Shown: positions 22,754 to 32,888 of the stretch, piece by piece | Numbering within the stretch: position 1 is the stretch's first letter | Layout: every line of letters starts with the position of its first letter | NCBI RefSeq assembly: GCF_963583255.1 | Contig: NC_084815.1 | Location: 17,748,807-17,812,806, forward strand | Direction: 5' to 3' | Origin: Pyrus communis | Lineage: Eukaryota; Streptophyta; Magnoliopsida; Rosales; Rosaceae | DNA: 64,000 nucleotides | Notes under the pieces: model-generated | Seen by the model: only the letters and a program-made list of their open reading frames with translations | The model's database searches: none | Told to the model about the DNA's origin: nothing | Position numbers and translations under genes: made by a program

Positions 22754-25700
22754 TTATTCAACATCTGAACTATAATAACTTTCGTTATCATTGCTATCAT
22801 CATTTTCGGTCTCCCAATCTTCATCCTCGATAACTACTTCATCGTCGTCGCTCAGGCCCACTGCAACATCATATCACGGAAGATCACCAAGATCAATTGT
22901 AATTGACTGAATCGATATTGCGATTGAAGATGCTCATTGTATCTAAAATGGTTCTTGGATAAGATTTGTATCTCGAAGTGTTTCCGCATCATTTTCCATT
23001 GAAGATTCTAAACGTTTGTTAGTGACGTTATCGACGTCGTCGTCAATTGGGTCTTGTTTTGGTATAGCATATACGTTCCTCTGATCCATCTTATGAACAA
23101 CTTTCCAACAATTTCTAGCTTTATAGTCATCTAGATACACAATCTGTTTTGCCATGTTTGCCAAAATGTAAGGGTCGTCATCATACCAAGTTTTGTTAAT
23201 GTTCACAGATAGTAAGCCATGGTCGATTTTAACACTTCCCTACCTATTTGGGTTTGTATCAAATCATCGACACTTAAACATGATCACTTCATATCGGTCT
23301 TTGTAAAGCAATTGCACAACAGTTATTAGTTTGCCATAGAAATCAATGTCCGTACTTTCACCTCCACCAGGGACATGGACATTGTTGTTTTTTGTACATA
23401 ACTTGTCATCTCATGCAGTCCCCAAAAATTTGACGCCGTTAACATGGCAACTCAAGAACAATTCAGTGCAAATCGAGCCGAACGCCAAGTTATTTAACTC
23501 TTCACTGTAAGTGGGGGAATTCAATGCTTTCAATTTATTCACCTAATGTTATACAAAAACATACAGATGTTAGTTTAAGGAAATTAAATACTACAATATA
23601 TATGTCAAATAAAAAACACTTATAACTTACATATTCGAGAAACCACTGTGGAAACAATTCTCGGTGTTTCTTGGTATACAAATGTGATGGATGTTCTCGC
23701 TTCATCATCTCTTCATGCTCATATAAGTATGTCATTATCTCATCACAGTTGTTCAATACGAACCAATGCGCTACCTCAATGTCATTTTTGGAAAACGACT
23801 CGTCTCGTATAGGATCTCCAAAGGGTCATGCGCTTTGGGCAAAAACAGAAAGTTTTGCCTTTCTCACACACCCGTCATTATTGCGCTGAGGATGATTGAA
23901 AGTCGTCTCCACATCTTTTAAATACATTCCAAAGAAAGTAAGCTACTCATATTGAACCCAAGCCTCTATAATTGATCATTCGGGCTTCGCCCTGTTATGT
24001 ACATTTTTTTTCAGCTCCCCGAGAAGCTTGCCAAAATAAAACAATACGATACAAATTAGTAAGCGTGAGCTAATGATGCATACAAAAATAACCAGGATTA
24101 TATACCTTTCTATTTGATACATCTAATGATAATTGATAGGACCAGCAAGCAATGCCTCTTTGGGTAAGTGAACCATCACGTGGATCATACTTGTGAAGAA
24201 AGCTGGAGGAAATATCATCTTAAACTTGCATAGGATTTGGATAATGTTATGTCGTAACTGATTAATATCCGTCTTTCACAACGTTCTTGCTGTCAGTTGG
24301 GAAAAAAATTTAGACAACAACATGATTGGCTTCACTACATCTTCTGGCAATAAGTGTCGAATACCCACAGAAAGTAGGCATTGCATAAACACATGGCAGT
24401 CATGGCTCTTTAGTCCAGCAAATATAGCCTTGTTAACATTCACGCAACGCGGGATATTAGAAGCATGCCCATCAGAAAACTTTACAGATGATACAAACTT
24501 TAAAAACACTTTTTTTGTCATTTGGTTTCATGGGAAAAAATGCAAGATCCCTTATGGCTTTATCACTATCCCTATTCATCCATAAACTCCTCCGTATACC
24601 CATTCCTTCCAAATCAAGACGAACTTTGATCGTGTCCTTTGTCTATCCCTCGGTATCTAGAATGATGCCCACCAATGTGTCAAAGACATTTTTCTCAACA
24701 TGCATAACGTCAAGATTGTGTCTCAATTTTAGTTTCGACCAATAAGGGAGCTCAAAAAACATAGGCTTGTGCGTCCAGTTCATATGTGTAGAAGGTGTGG
24801 TAAGACTCACAGTTTTCCCGAACAGAGCAAAATCCAAATGGTTAAGCTGTTCCAAAATCTGATCACCGGACCATTCTCTAGGTTTGAGGCAATGCTCTAT
24901 ATTCCCGTCGAACTCTTTAACCTTTTCTCGCCACTCGTGGTCCTATGGCAACCATCTCTGATGACCAAGGTAATAAACTTTTCCGGCGTGCCAACCAGAT
25001 GTTACATCATCTTTGCATACAGGGAATGCCATATAACCCTTAGTGCTCCACCCAGAAACCATTGCATATGCGGGAAAATTGTTCACAGTCCACATAACCG
25101 CTGCCCACAAATTGAACATCTTCCCATTGGAGTTATCGTACGTACACACATTGTTTATCCATAAATTCTTCAGCTTATCAACCAACGGCCTTAAGTAAAC
25201 ATCGATTGACCTCCCAAGATCCTCAGTTATCAAAAGAGTCATCATCGTGTATTCTTTTTTCATGCATTTCCAAGGTGGCAAATTATATGGGATTACAAAT
25301 ATCGGCTAAGTGTTGTGGTGTTGGTTTAGAACCCCGAACGGATTGAATCTATCAATGGCAAGTCTCAATCTAACATTCCGAGGATCAGCAGCAAACTTGG
25401 TGAACGTTTGATCAAACTCTTTCCATGCCTCCCTATTTGCAGGATGCCTCATCACATCGTCGTCTACCCGTTTTTCCTTATGCCATCTTATGTCTATGGC
25501 AGCATGCGTCGACATATACAATCGCTGCAACCTAGGTTTTAAGGGCAGATAACGCATGATTTTTTGTGGGATCTTAGTCGTTCTATTCTAAGATGTCATT
25601 TTGAACCTCGACTCATTGCATACAGGGCATTTATCCAATGCTTTATTCTCTTTGTAGAATAAAATACAATTATTTTTGCAAGCGTGAATTTTTTTCATAA

Positions 25701-26332
25701 CTCAATCCAAGACCATTTAACACCTTTTGACATTTCTATGGTGTTTGCAAACAATTGTCCTTCAGAAGCATTCTCTTGAAAACCCCTAAAAAGTAATCAA
25801 AACACTGGTTTGACATACGATACTTTATTTTTTCGTGCATTAGTTTGACAATGGTCGTGAGAACGGAAAAGCTCTCACATCCCAGGTATAACTCTTGGTT
25901 GGCATTTTTTAATAGTTTTTCATATAGCTCGAACACTGTATTGTCCATTGGTGTAAGCACGTCATCTTCCCCTTCTTGATTAGTGTTTGTCGATGCAAAT
26001 GGAAAATCATCATTTATAATATCTATGACTTGTTCATTAGGATCCACAATAGGTTCAACATTGTCCACTCTTATGGTGTTTAAAGATGAAGCATTGTCTA
26101 ATTGTTCCCCATGATGGTTCCATGTATTATATATCTCAATCATTCCATTCCTTACTAAATGAAATCGAATATTTTCAATTGTCTCCCTTAACGTGTTGTT
26201 ACACCTCCTACAAGGACACCGGATTCTAGTTGCACCCGGGTTGTGTGTATGTGCAAAGTCAATAAAATCATCGATTCCATTCAAGTATTCGTCCGCGCAT
26301 CTATTCGAGTTATGTTTCCATGTCCTGTCCAT
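22754..26332 (-). pseudogene. TNP2-like CACTA transposase (Transposase_21), broken
   Basis: The start is MDRTWKHNSNRCADEYLNGI at 26332. The first frame (to 25736, 198 codons) holds the transposase-associated domain with a C-x-C-x2-C zinc pattern (RIRCPCRRCNN) and H/C residues. Coding then continues through several frame breaks. A Transposase_21 core at about 25560-24640 includes LITEDLGRSIDVYLRPLVDK, WTVNNFPAYAMVSGWSTKGY, MNWTHKPMFFELPYW and NLDVMHVEKNVFDTLVGIIL. A DUF4218-like part at 24520-24120 has LKSHDCHVFMQCLLSVGIRH; 23756-23620 has YLYEHEEMMKREHPSH. A DUF4216-like part at 23300-22943 has YILANMAKQIVYLDDYKA. An acidic tail ends at the stop at 22754. The full domain order of an active plant CACTA transposase is therefore recognisable, but multiple stops and shifts inactivate it. 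Confidence 0.85.
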
Positions 26333-26339
26333 AATTCAT

Positions 26340-27250
26340 GGAACCACAATAACAATACAACAATCACTACAACTTCATACAAATGATAGTGTCACCTTAT
26401 GCCTCCGGCAAGGGCCCTATCCCATTCGGGAATGTATAGTCATGTCACGTAATTTATGACTACATCAGATTAGATTTCGACTTGGATGAATTTCTATAGC
26501 ATCTCGGTACAGTTCTTCAGGTGTACAACGTAGATATAAAATACTTAAGTGCCACCGGAATAGCATATAAAGATGACACCGAAATCTCCACAACCGAAAC
26601 CTAATCCTTCAACCATAAACTACATGTCATAACTGTACATTCCCAAACTGTCCAAATAATGGGACAATTTGTACATTCCCAAACTGTTCAAAGTTAATTT
26701 CAATTAACTCCATACATCACAACACATATTTGTACGTCACGACCAAATTTAACAACATAATATAAATATAATTTCACAACACACTATAAACATAACAAAC
26801 TAAAATTTACATTAATACTTTTACCCTAAAAAAAAAAAAAAAAAGGCTTACTAGACACACTGAGATAGCTCGATCAACTTAGAGAAGAAGATGGAGGGAG
26901 TACAAGATGATGAAAATGAGAGAAAATGGAAATGACAAATGTCGGATTAAGCAAAATCGAAGGGATGAGTGCAGAGGCACAATCTGCAATTTTTTTTACA
27001 ATTTGCCTCTGCACATGGCTGAATCCAGATTAAAATTTTCACTTTTGGACGAATAATTTTGCGCAACGAACAATGTCTTCATTGCGCAAATGCAATTTGC
27101 ACAACTAACATAGTCTTCATCACCCAAATTACATTTGCGCGACGAAAAATAATCATTCGTCATGCAAGTTTACCCTTTTTTTATTTTATAATTTATTCTT
27201 TTCAACAAATTGCACGACGAAAACATGTATCGTCACGCAATGCATATTTT
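26340..27250. other. CACTA transposase upstream region with motif block
   Basis: No gene is seen. The A-tract at 26829-26844 precedes a cluster of terminal-type motifs at about 27045-27240 (GGACGAATAATTTTGCGCAA, TTTGCGCGACGAAAAA at 27134-27148, TTGCACGACGAAAAC, TCGTCACGCAATGC). By position this is the promoter of the minus-strand transposase. Confidence 0.5.
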
Positions 27251-27479
27251 TTAATTTTTTTATATTTTTCTGTTTTATTTGTATGTATTGTAAATTTTTA
27301 TTTTATTATAAATCAAAAACTCAAACCTAATTAAACATTAAATTAATTAACAAAACTAACTTACTATCCCAAATAGAAATTATAATTAATGTAAATATTA
27401 ATACTCATCCACATAACATAAATTTATTAATTAAATTAAATATAAGTCCACAAAATCTTTAAAAAAAAAAAAAACAACC

Positions 27480-27960
27480 ATCCTCAACTTCAATCCTCCC
27501 TTACCCGCAACACATCAAACTTCCAATGCCAGAAAATCTACTTGAAAAGCCCATCCACATAAATCCGTTGCTTCTCATCGCTTTCATCAACATTCCAATG
27601 AACCTATATTAATGTCAATAATAATAAATTAGTAATTTAAAAAATATTACGTTTTAACAAAAATAATTGTTCATAATTTACTACAAACTTACAATAACTC
27701 CCTCAGCATGGACTTCTTCAACTCCTCAGGAACCTTTTTCCAAGATCAAACTTGGCAGAACAATCCTTCCACACCAAATTCCCAATGTCACACCTAAATT
27801 CAGCATACGCCTAAGCCATATTTTTACCTTCAAAGTACGGCATTTGCTTATGTCGACACCTCTCTATTCGGACTAAAGTTTCTTTTTGCCAAAACCTTCT
27901 CTAGAATCGGCCATTCTTTTTTAAACAAATTTTTTTTGAAAACTAGGGTTCTGAAATTGT
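27480..27960 (-). pseudogene. Short Transposase_24-like remnant, copy A
   Basis: On the minus strand two short coding-like pieces are visible. One is near 27810-27700, with AEFRCDIGNLVWKD and, one frame over, WKKVPEELKKSMLRELL. The other is near 27600-27545, with VHWNVDESDEKQRIYVDGLF. The W-K-x-V-P-x2-x-K-K pattern resembles Transposase_24-family proteins. A related pair of pieces lies at 32130-32470 (copy B). Frame breaks are present, and no full gene can be drawn. Confidence 0.35.
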
Positions 27961-27969
27961 GTTTATATA

Positions 27970-28170
27970 GCACTAGGATACCTTTGCACGACGAAACCAT
28001 TCGTCGCGCAAATCTCCATGTTCGTCGTGCAAAATGCGTCATAAATGCGCAATAAATGGGAAGGTTTGAACGCAATCTGATCGTGCTTTGCATGACAAAC
28101 ATTTGATATTCGTTGTACAAAGTCATCTTACGCGACGAAACTAGCGTCATGCAATATATATTTAGCGACG
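27970..28170. repeat. Internal CACTA motif block next to copy A
   Basis: TTTGCACGACGAAACC (27983-27998), ATTCGTCGCGCAAATC (27999-28014), GTTCGTCGTGCAAAA (28020-28034) and CTTACGCGACGAAAC (28128-28142) repeat the sub-terminal motif. Confidence 0.7.
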
Positions 28171-28180
28171 AATGGAATGA

Positions 28181-28242
28181 TTGTAATTATAAAGTTTACG
28201 TAAACATATATATCTATGTTTACGTAAACTTTATAATTGCAA
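28181..28242. repeat. Perfect 24-bp inverted repeat (hairpin)
   Basis: The left arm at 28185-28208 (AATTATAAAGTTTACGTAAA plus CATA) is exactly complementary to the right arm at 28215-28238, with a 6-base loop. Outer bases TTG/CAA extend the pairing around one mismatch. It lies 30 bp left of the solo LTR. Confidence 0.9.
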
Positions 28243-28244
28243 AC

Positions 28245-28272
28245 AAATATTCAGAAAATATTTAATACCTTA
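28245..28272. repeat. First unit of AT-rich tandem repeat, split by the solo LTR
   Basis: The sequence AATATTTAATACCTTA immediately before the LTR matches the repeat that continues at 31751-31912, so the LTR inserted inside this array. Confidence 0.7.
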
Positions 28273-30532
28273 TGTGACAACCCGTTCCAAATTTTACGTT
28301 TTTATTTTATTTTAAAAGCGTGAATTTACTAAATTGCCCTAGAGGCAAGGACTTTGACTTCCGTTGACCATCGACTTGAGAGATGTGGGACTTATTCTTT
28401 AAGCATATCCTCGTAGTACTCTTTGGTACGAACGTATAGGCGAAAGCCGTTTGCGCGTTCGGATTATAACGGTATAGTTACGAACGTTCGAAATTGGTTA
28501 TTCAAGGTTTAGTGGGTATTTAAATTAAACACCCACTTTGTGGGGGAAGCCCAAAATCAGAAACGGAGGGAGGAAAGAAAAGAAGAAAAAAAAAAAAAAA
28601 AACAGGGAAGAGAGCTTCCCGTGCACCCATACCCGCGCCACCACGAGACCACCTTCCAAGGCCGATTCTGGCCAGCTCCGGTGGAGTTTTTCGATGCCAC
28701 CACCACCATCTTGAAGCTCTCATTCCCCTCTACAAAACCCACCCAAGAACCACCTTGATTGACCATGGTATGAGACGGTTTGAGGCCACGAAAGTTGACG
28801 AAAATCAATGGTGCTCCGGCCACCCTTTTCGATTTTTCGGCCAATCGGCAAAGCAATGGCCGATGCCACCACTTGGGCTTTGTAGCCCACAATCCCAGGA
28901 GCAAAACCCAACCAACCTTGACCCCGTTGGACCACCGTAGACGACGAATCGACGTCGGGAAGTTTTAGGCATCCGCCGGCTTCGTGGGCAAAATTGACCA
29001 TCTTCCGTCCACTTTTGGACTTCGTGGCAGGTATGAAAGTTGCTCCACTCACTGAGATCTTCATTTCTGTGAAGTTTGAGAATTTTTGGAAATAGTTGGA
29101 TTTTCCGGCGAGTCGGGGCGGCCGACCGCCACCCGCGGCGGCGCGTGCGGCGGCGCGTGGCCAGTGGGCCGCCAATGCTATTTTTAGGCTATGTCAAATG
29201 TCTTGAATTCAGTTTTGTCATTTGAATGACGTAGGTTGATAGTTGGAACCTAAATTCATTACGATACGTTACTTGATGAAAATGTGAATCGATGATCCGA
29301 CCGTTGGATCGTCACCAAAATGGGATATATTATAATACGTAATATTTAAAGATTATAGGAATTTACAGATCGGGAATCCGACTTACGGATCTTCCTGAAT
29401 TGGATTTGTAAGTTAGTAAAATAAATGTTCATGGCCACTTGTTTTAGGCAATTGGCGGAGATCTGACCGTTGGATCGTAATGAAATTTTAGTATGTTATT
29501 CTTGAAACATATTGTGGATCGTTGGGAGTTGCGGATTGGAAATCTGATATGCGGATCTTCCGGGTCAAGTTATACAGGGTTGTAAACCCTACCGTCGATC
29601 TTTGATCGACGGTTGACTTGTGGTCAATGGGTATCAAACTATTTTAGAATGTCGTTGAGGTTGTGTTTTATGTGAATTACGTACTCTTCGGATAAGAGTT
29701 CTGAGATGTGATTTGATAATTGGTCACAGGGACCAATCATTCAGGACGCCTCGATGTGTGCGCTAGAGAATCATAGCGTGGACTCCAAGTAAGTGGATCT
29801 TTTCCTTTTTATCGTACATATTATTGAGAGTTCTATCGACACTTTTAAATTGATTAGGTATATTACTTTCATATATAATTATTGTGAATGCTTGAAGTAC
29901 GATATGAACTACGAATGGCTTGATCCCTATTTAGGGTACGTAGGCAGTCTAACAAGACGTTAGATGCAGCCATAAAATATTCGAGACCAAAGCCTTGCTT
30001 GGGAAATTGAGTAAGGCGAAGGAAATTGGTAAAGGCAAGTTTTAGTTTTATGAATTAGTTAGCTAAATTAGTGTTAATTGGGTCGTCATGGATAATTATC
30101 CCTGAAAATAAATAGTTTGGGAGTAATGCGTTATTGATTGTACACTTCTCACTGTATTGTTTATAATTGAACATGCTACGACATGTTTGAGTATTAGATT
30201 GCATCATAGTATATCAATATGTATATTACTTGCATATAATTATTGGGAATGCTTTCAAGTGCAAAGGTGAACTCAGGACACCCAGGTAAGTTCAGGTGAG
30301 TTTATGGTACTAGTTGAATTGATTTCGTTATAGCATGACTACAGTTATGTGTTAGGCAACTTCGATACTGTCGTACTGGTTGCCATGAGTTGCACATGTT
30401 ATATTGAGATGCATTGAGAGCTCATAAACCTGCACCCCGGTGTTAGTGCTCCCGCCCGTGGCCAGGGCACAGTCCTTCACGTGATGTTCACCTCCCGCAC
30501 CTTATGCTCACCTTGGATTCAAGGTAGGTGCA

Positions 30533-30680
30533 CAGTCCTGTCGTACAGACCACTTTAGGTGGTTCCGACTCGTAGGTGACCCGCGATTATTCGCCCAGTC
30601 TTCACGTGATCGTAGCACTTGAACTTATTTATTTACACCCAGTCCTGTCGTACAGACCACTTTAGGTGGTTCCGACTCGT
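30533..30680 (+). repeat. Two-copy 110-bp-spaced palindromic unit in the LTR
   Basis: The string AGTCCTGTCGTACAGACCAC (then TTTAGGTGGTTCCGACTCGT) occurs at about 30533-30572 and again at 30641-30680. GTCG...CGAC and ACCACTTTAGGTGGT are inverted within it, as in the downstream 65-bp array. Confidence 0.8.
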
Positions 30681-30703
30681 GTGCAGGTATACTTATTGAG
30701 CTA

Positions 30704-31230
30704 TATGCTAGTCAGGTTTGATGAGATATGGATAAGTCGTACAGGTCACTATAGGTGACTCCGACTTATATGCTAGCCAGGATTGATGAGATAGGGATAA
30801 GTCGTACAGGTCACTAGAGGTGACTCCGACTTATATGCTAGCCAGGATTGATGAGATAGGGATAAGTCGTACAGGTCACTATAGGTGACTCCGACTTATA
30901 TGCTAGCCAGGATTGATGAGATATGGATAAGTCGTACAGGTCACTAGAGGTGACTCCGACTTATATGCTAGCCAGGATTGATGAGATAGGGATAAGTCGT
31001 ACAGGTCACTATAGGTGACTCCGACTTATATGCTAGCCAGGATTGATGAGATATGGATAAGTCGTACAGGTCACTAGAGGTGACTCCGACTTATATGCTA
31101 GCCAGGATTGATAAGATATGGATAAGTCGTACAGGTCACTAGAGGTGACTCCGACTTATATGCTAGCCATGATTGATGAGATACGAATAAGTTGTACATG
31201 TCATTTTAGATGACTCTGACTGATATATCA
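30704..31230 (+). repeat. 65-bp tandem array, eight units
   Basis: Units start at 30704, 30769, 30834, 30899, 30964, 31029, 31094 and 31159; the last is degenerate. Each contains TATGCTAGCCAGGATTGATG, then GATAAGTCGTACAGGTCACT and AGGTGACTCCGAC. GTCG/CGAC and GTCAC/GTGAC arms make each unit a potential hairpin. Variants CTATAGG and CTAGAGG largely alternate between units. Confidence 0.95.
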
Positions 31231-31750
31231 CTTTGTATTGATTTAGTTCATTTGGCCTACTTATTAATGTATGGTGGAGTTAATGGCAAACCGTGGTTTT
31301 GGTCATTTCTGAGTATGGTTTGGATATATGTATATATGTTGTACTGTCTTATGGAAAACGATACGGGTTTTACATTAGGGCATTACTTTTAGAGAGGTAA
31401 TAACTTTGGGAAGCTTGGTTTTATTGCTTACTCACACCTTCTGTTTGGTGCCCTCCAGGTTTTAGCTGCTGAGTTTGTATCGACAACAATCTGTGGTGAA
31501 TCTTAGTATTAATGGATATTTTTGAGGGTATGATTCTTACCCATACTACTGTACCTTACTTATGCTCTGACATCGCGTGTGAAATGGGTTCGCTCCCACT
31601 CGTAGCGCACTCTGGTACTTAGACACTTGTAGATTCAAATTTATTCACTTTTTGTACACTATCACATTTTATGGCTTCGTCACCTTCCAGGTGTCGGCCA
31701 GCACGGTTCGATTCAGGGTCCAAGTGGACTTTCTGGGTCGGGGTGTGTCA

Positions 31751-31915
31751 CCTTAAATATTTATTCTAAAAATATTTAATACCTTAAATATTTATTCTAA
31801 AAATAATTAATACTTTAAATATTTATTCTATAAATAATTAATACATGAAATATTATTCTATAAATAATTAATATGTTAAATATTTATTCTATAAATAATT
31901 AATGCCTTAATCCAT
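31751..31915. repeat. AT-rich tandem repeat, about 32-bp unit
   Basis: About five units of the pattern CCTTAAATATTTATTCTA then AAAATAATTAATAC follow each other with small changes. The first unit of the array lies on the other side of the LTR. Confidence 0.8.
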
Positions 31916-32129
31916 ACAATTATTTGAGTATAAGTATGATATTCATTGAAGATTGAAAACACATATAAACCAAGGATAGGGTGCTTACATTAGCCTCAAT
32001 AAAAAATAAAAAAAAACCCAACAAGAATTCAAACTTAATTAAGTCCAAATACATAACTTATAAAAAAAAAAAACCTTAAATTTAAATATTGTCATACAAA
32101 ACATAAATTTAAAACTACTATTTCTATGG

Positions 32130-32470
32130 TCCTGGTCCATTCCGCAAGACTCCATAACGCCACCAATTGTAACATCCCTCCAACGTATCATCCATCAACT
32201 GTTCATTCATATCATCATCAAGAGTATACTTACACTGTTACACATATATGCAAATAATTAATTCCAACATAACAAACTTAATTATTGATCCATCAACAAT
32301 ATACTTACTAATAGTTCATCCATCACAAATTTCTTCACATTCCTGGGCACATCTTTCCAAGAATGCCACTCAGTAGTGGGACAATTATTATTCCCCATAG
32401 CTACAGCAATCACATGAGCGATATGCGGGTTGGCATCACACACACTCTCATCCTTGTTTTTATACGCCAT
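32130..32470 (-). pseudogene. Short Transposase_24-like remnant, copy B
   Basis: The minus-strand frame 32282-32470 (62 codons) ends with EWHSWKDVPRNVKKFVMDEL, matching the WKKVPEELKKSMLREL piece of copy A at 27700. A second piece near 32235-32130 (LDDDMNEQLMDDTLEGCYNW) occupies the place of the second piece of copy A. Together with the following motif block it repeats the layout of 27480-28170, so part of the CACTA right end seems to be duplicated. Function is not known. Confidence 0.35.
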
Positions 32471-32554
32471 CCCAACATGAACAACATTGTGAAGAATAAG
32501 GAGAACATAATTGTGAAGAATAAGGACAGCATAAGCTCATACTTATAAGAAGGT

Positions 32555-32888
32555 TAGGGCCTTTGTGCGACAAAGGCTTCGTTGTGCAAACATCTATAGT
32601 AAATGCGGTATTGATTCCTCTTATTCACCTACAGTAAATGGTCAAAACTGACAGGAACTTGCACGACAAATCCTTGGTCGCGCAAATGTCCCATTTTCGT
32701 CGCGCAAGTTTTTTGCGCGAAAAAAAATTACCCCGCGTTTTCTTGCTAACTTTACATGACGACAACAAGTATTCGTCAAACTAATTATTCTTGACGACGA
32801 ATATTTTCGTCACGCAATTACGTCATGTGCAACAACATATTGTTTGTCGTGCAAAATATCGTTGCGCAATCTGTTTTTTCTACTAGTG
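32555..32888. repeat. CACTA right sub-terminal and terminal repeat region
   Basis: Motif copies include GTGCGACAAAGG near 32567, TTGGTCGCGCAAATG near 32673, TTTCGTCGCGCAAG at 32696-32708, TTTTGCGCGAAAAA near 32711, TTCGTCACGCAATT near 32808 and TTGTCGTGCAAAA near 32842. The element ends CTACTAGTG at 32888. Confidence 0.75.

Larger units (their letters stand above)
28273..31750 (+). mobile_element. Solo LTR of a Ty3/gypsy-like retrotransposon, 3,478 bp
   Basis: The element begins TGTGACAACCCGTTCC and ends GGTCGGGGTGTGTCA, the TGTGAC...GTCA ends of a long plant gypsy LTR family. It is flanked by a perfect 5-bp target duplication, CCTTA, at 28268-28272 and 31751-31755. No internal region or second LTR is present. 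Base composition is clearly higher in GC than the surrounding CACTA element. Open frames at 28520-29175 on both strands are long because of GC content and match no protein I know. It contains a 65-bp tandem array. It was inserted after the CACTA element, since it splits a repeat of that element. Confidence 0.88.
17010..32888 (-). mobile_element. CACTA (En/Spm) transposon, 15.9 kb, decayed and nested
   Basis: The left end reads CACTACTACGTTTAAC at 17010 and the right end reads CTACTAGTG, closing at 32888 (inverted: CACTAGTAG). The three bases outside each end are TCA (17007-17009 and 32889-32891), the 3-bp target duplication expected of this superfamily. The ends are followed by many copies of a sub-terminal motif, TTCGTCGCGCAA or its complement. 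Two minus-strand genes typical of plant CACTA elements lie inside: a TNP2-like transposase (22754-26332) and a Transposase_24-type gene (17560-19815). A solo LTR (28273-31750) interrupts the element, so without it the length is about 12.4 kb. Both genes have stops and frame breaks, so it is not autonomous. Confidence 0.9.

Noticed and set aside
28520..29175. Long overlapping frames on both strands inside the solo LTR (up to 151 codons)
   Set aside because: They arise from high GC content, have no recognisable domain, and lie wholly inside an LTR with defined ends.
30704..31230. The regular 65-bp array considered as a CRISPR-like array
   Set aside because: The units are contiguous tandem repeats with no unique spacers, in a plant LTR.
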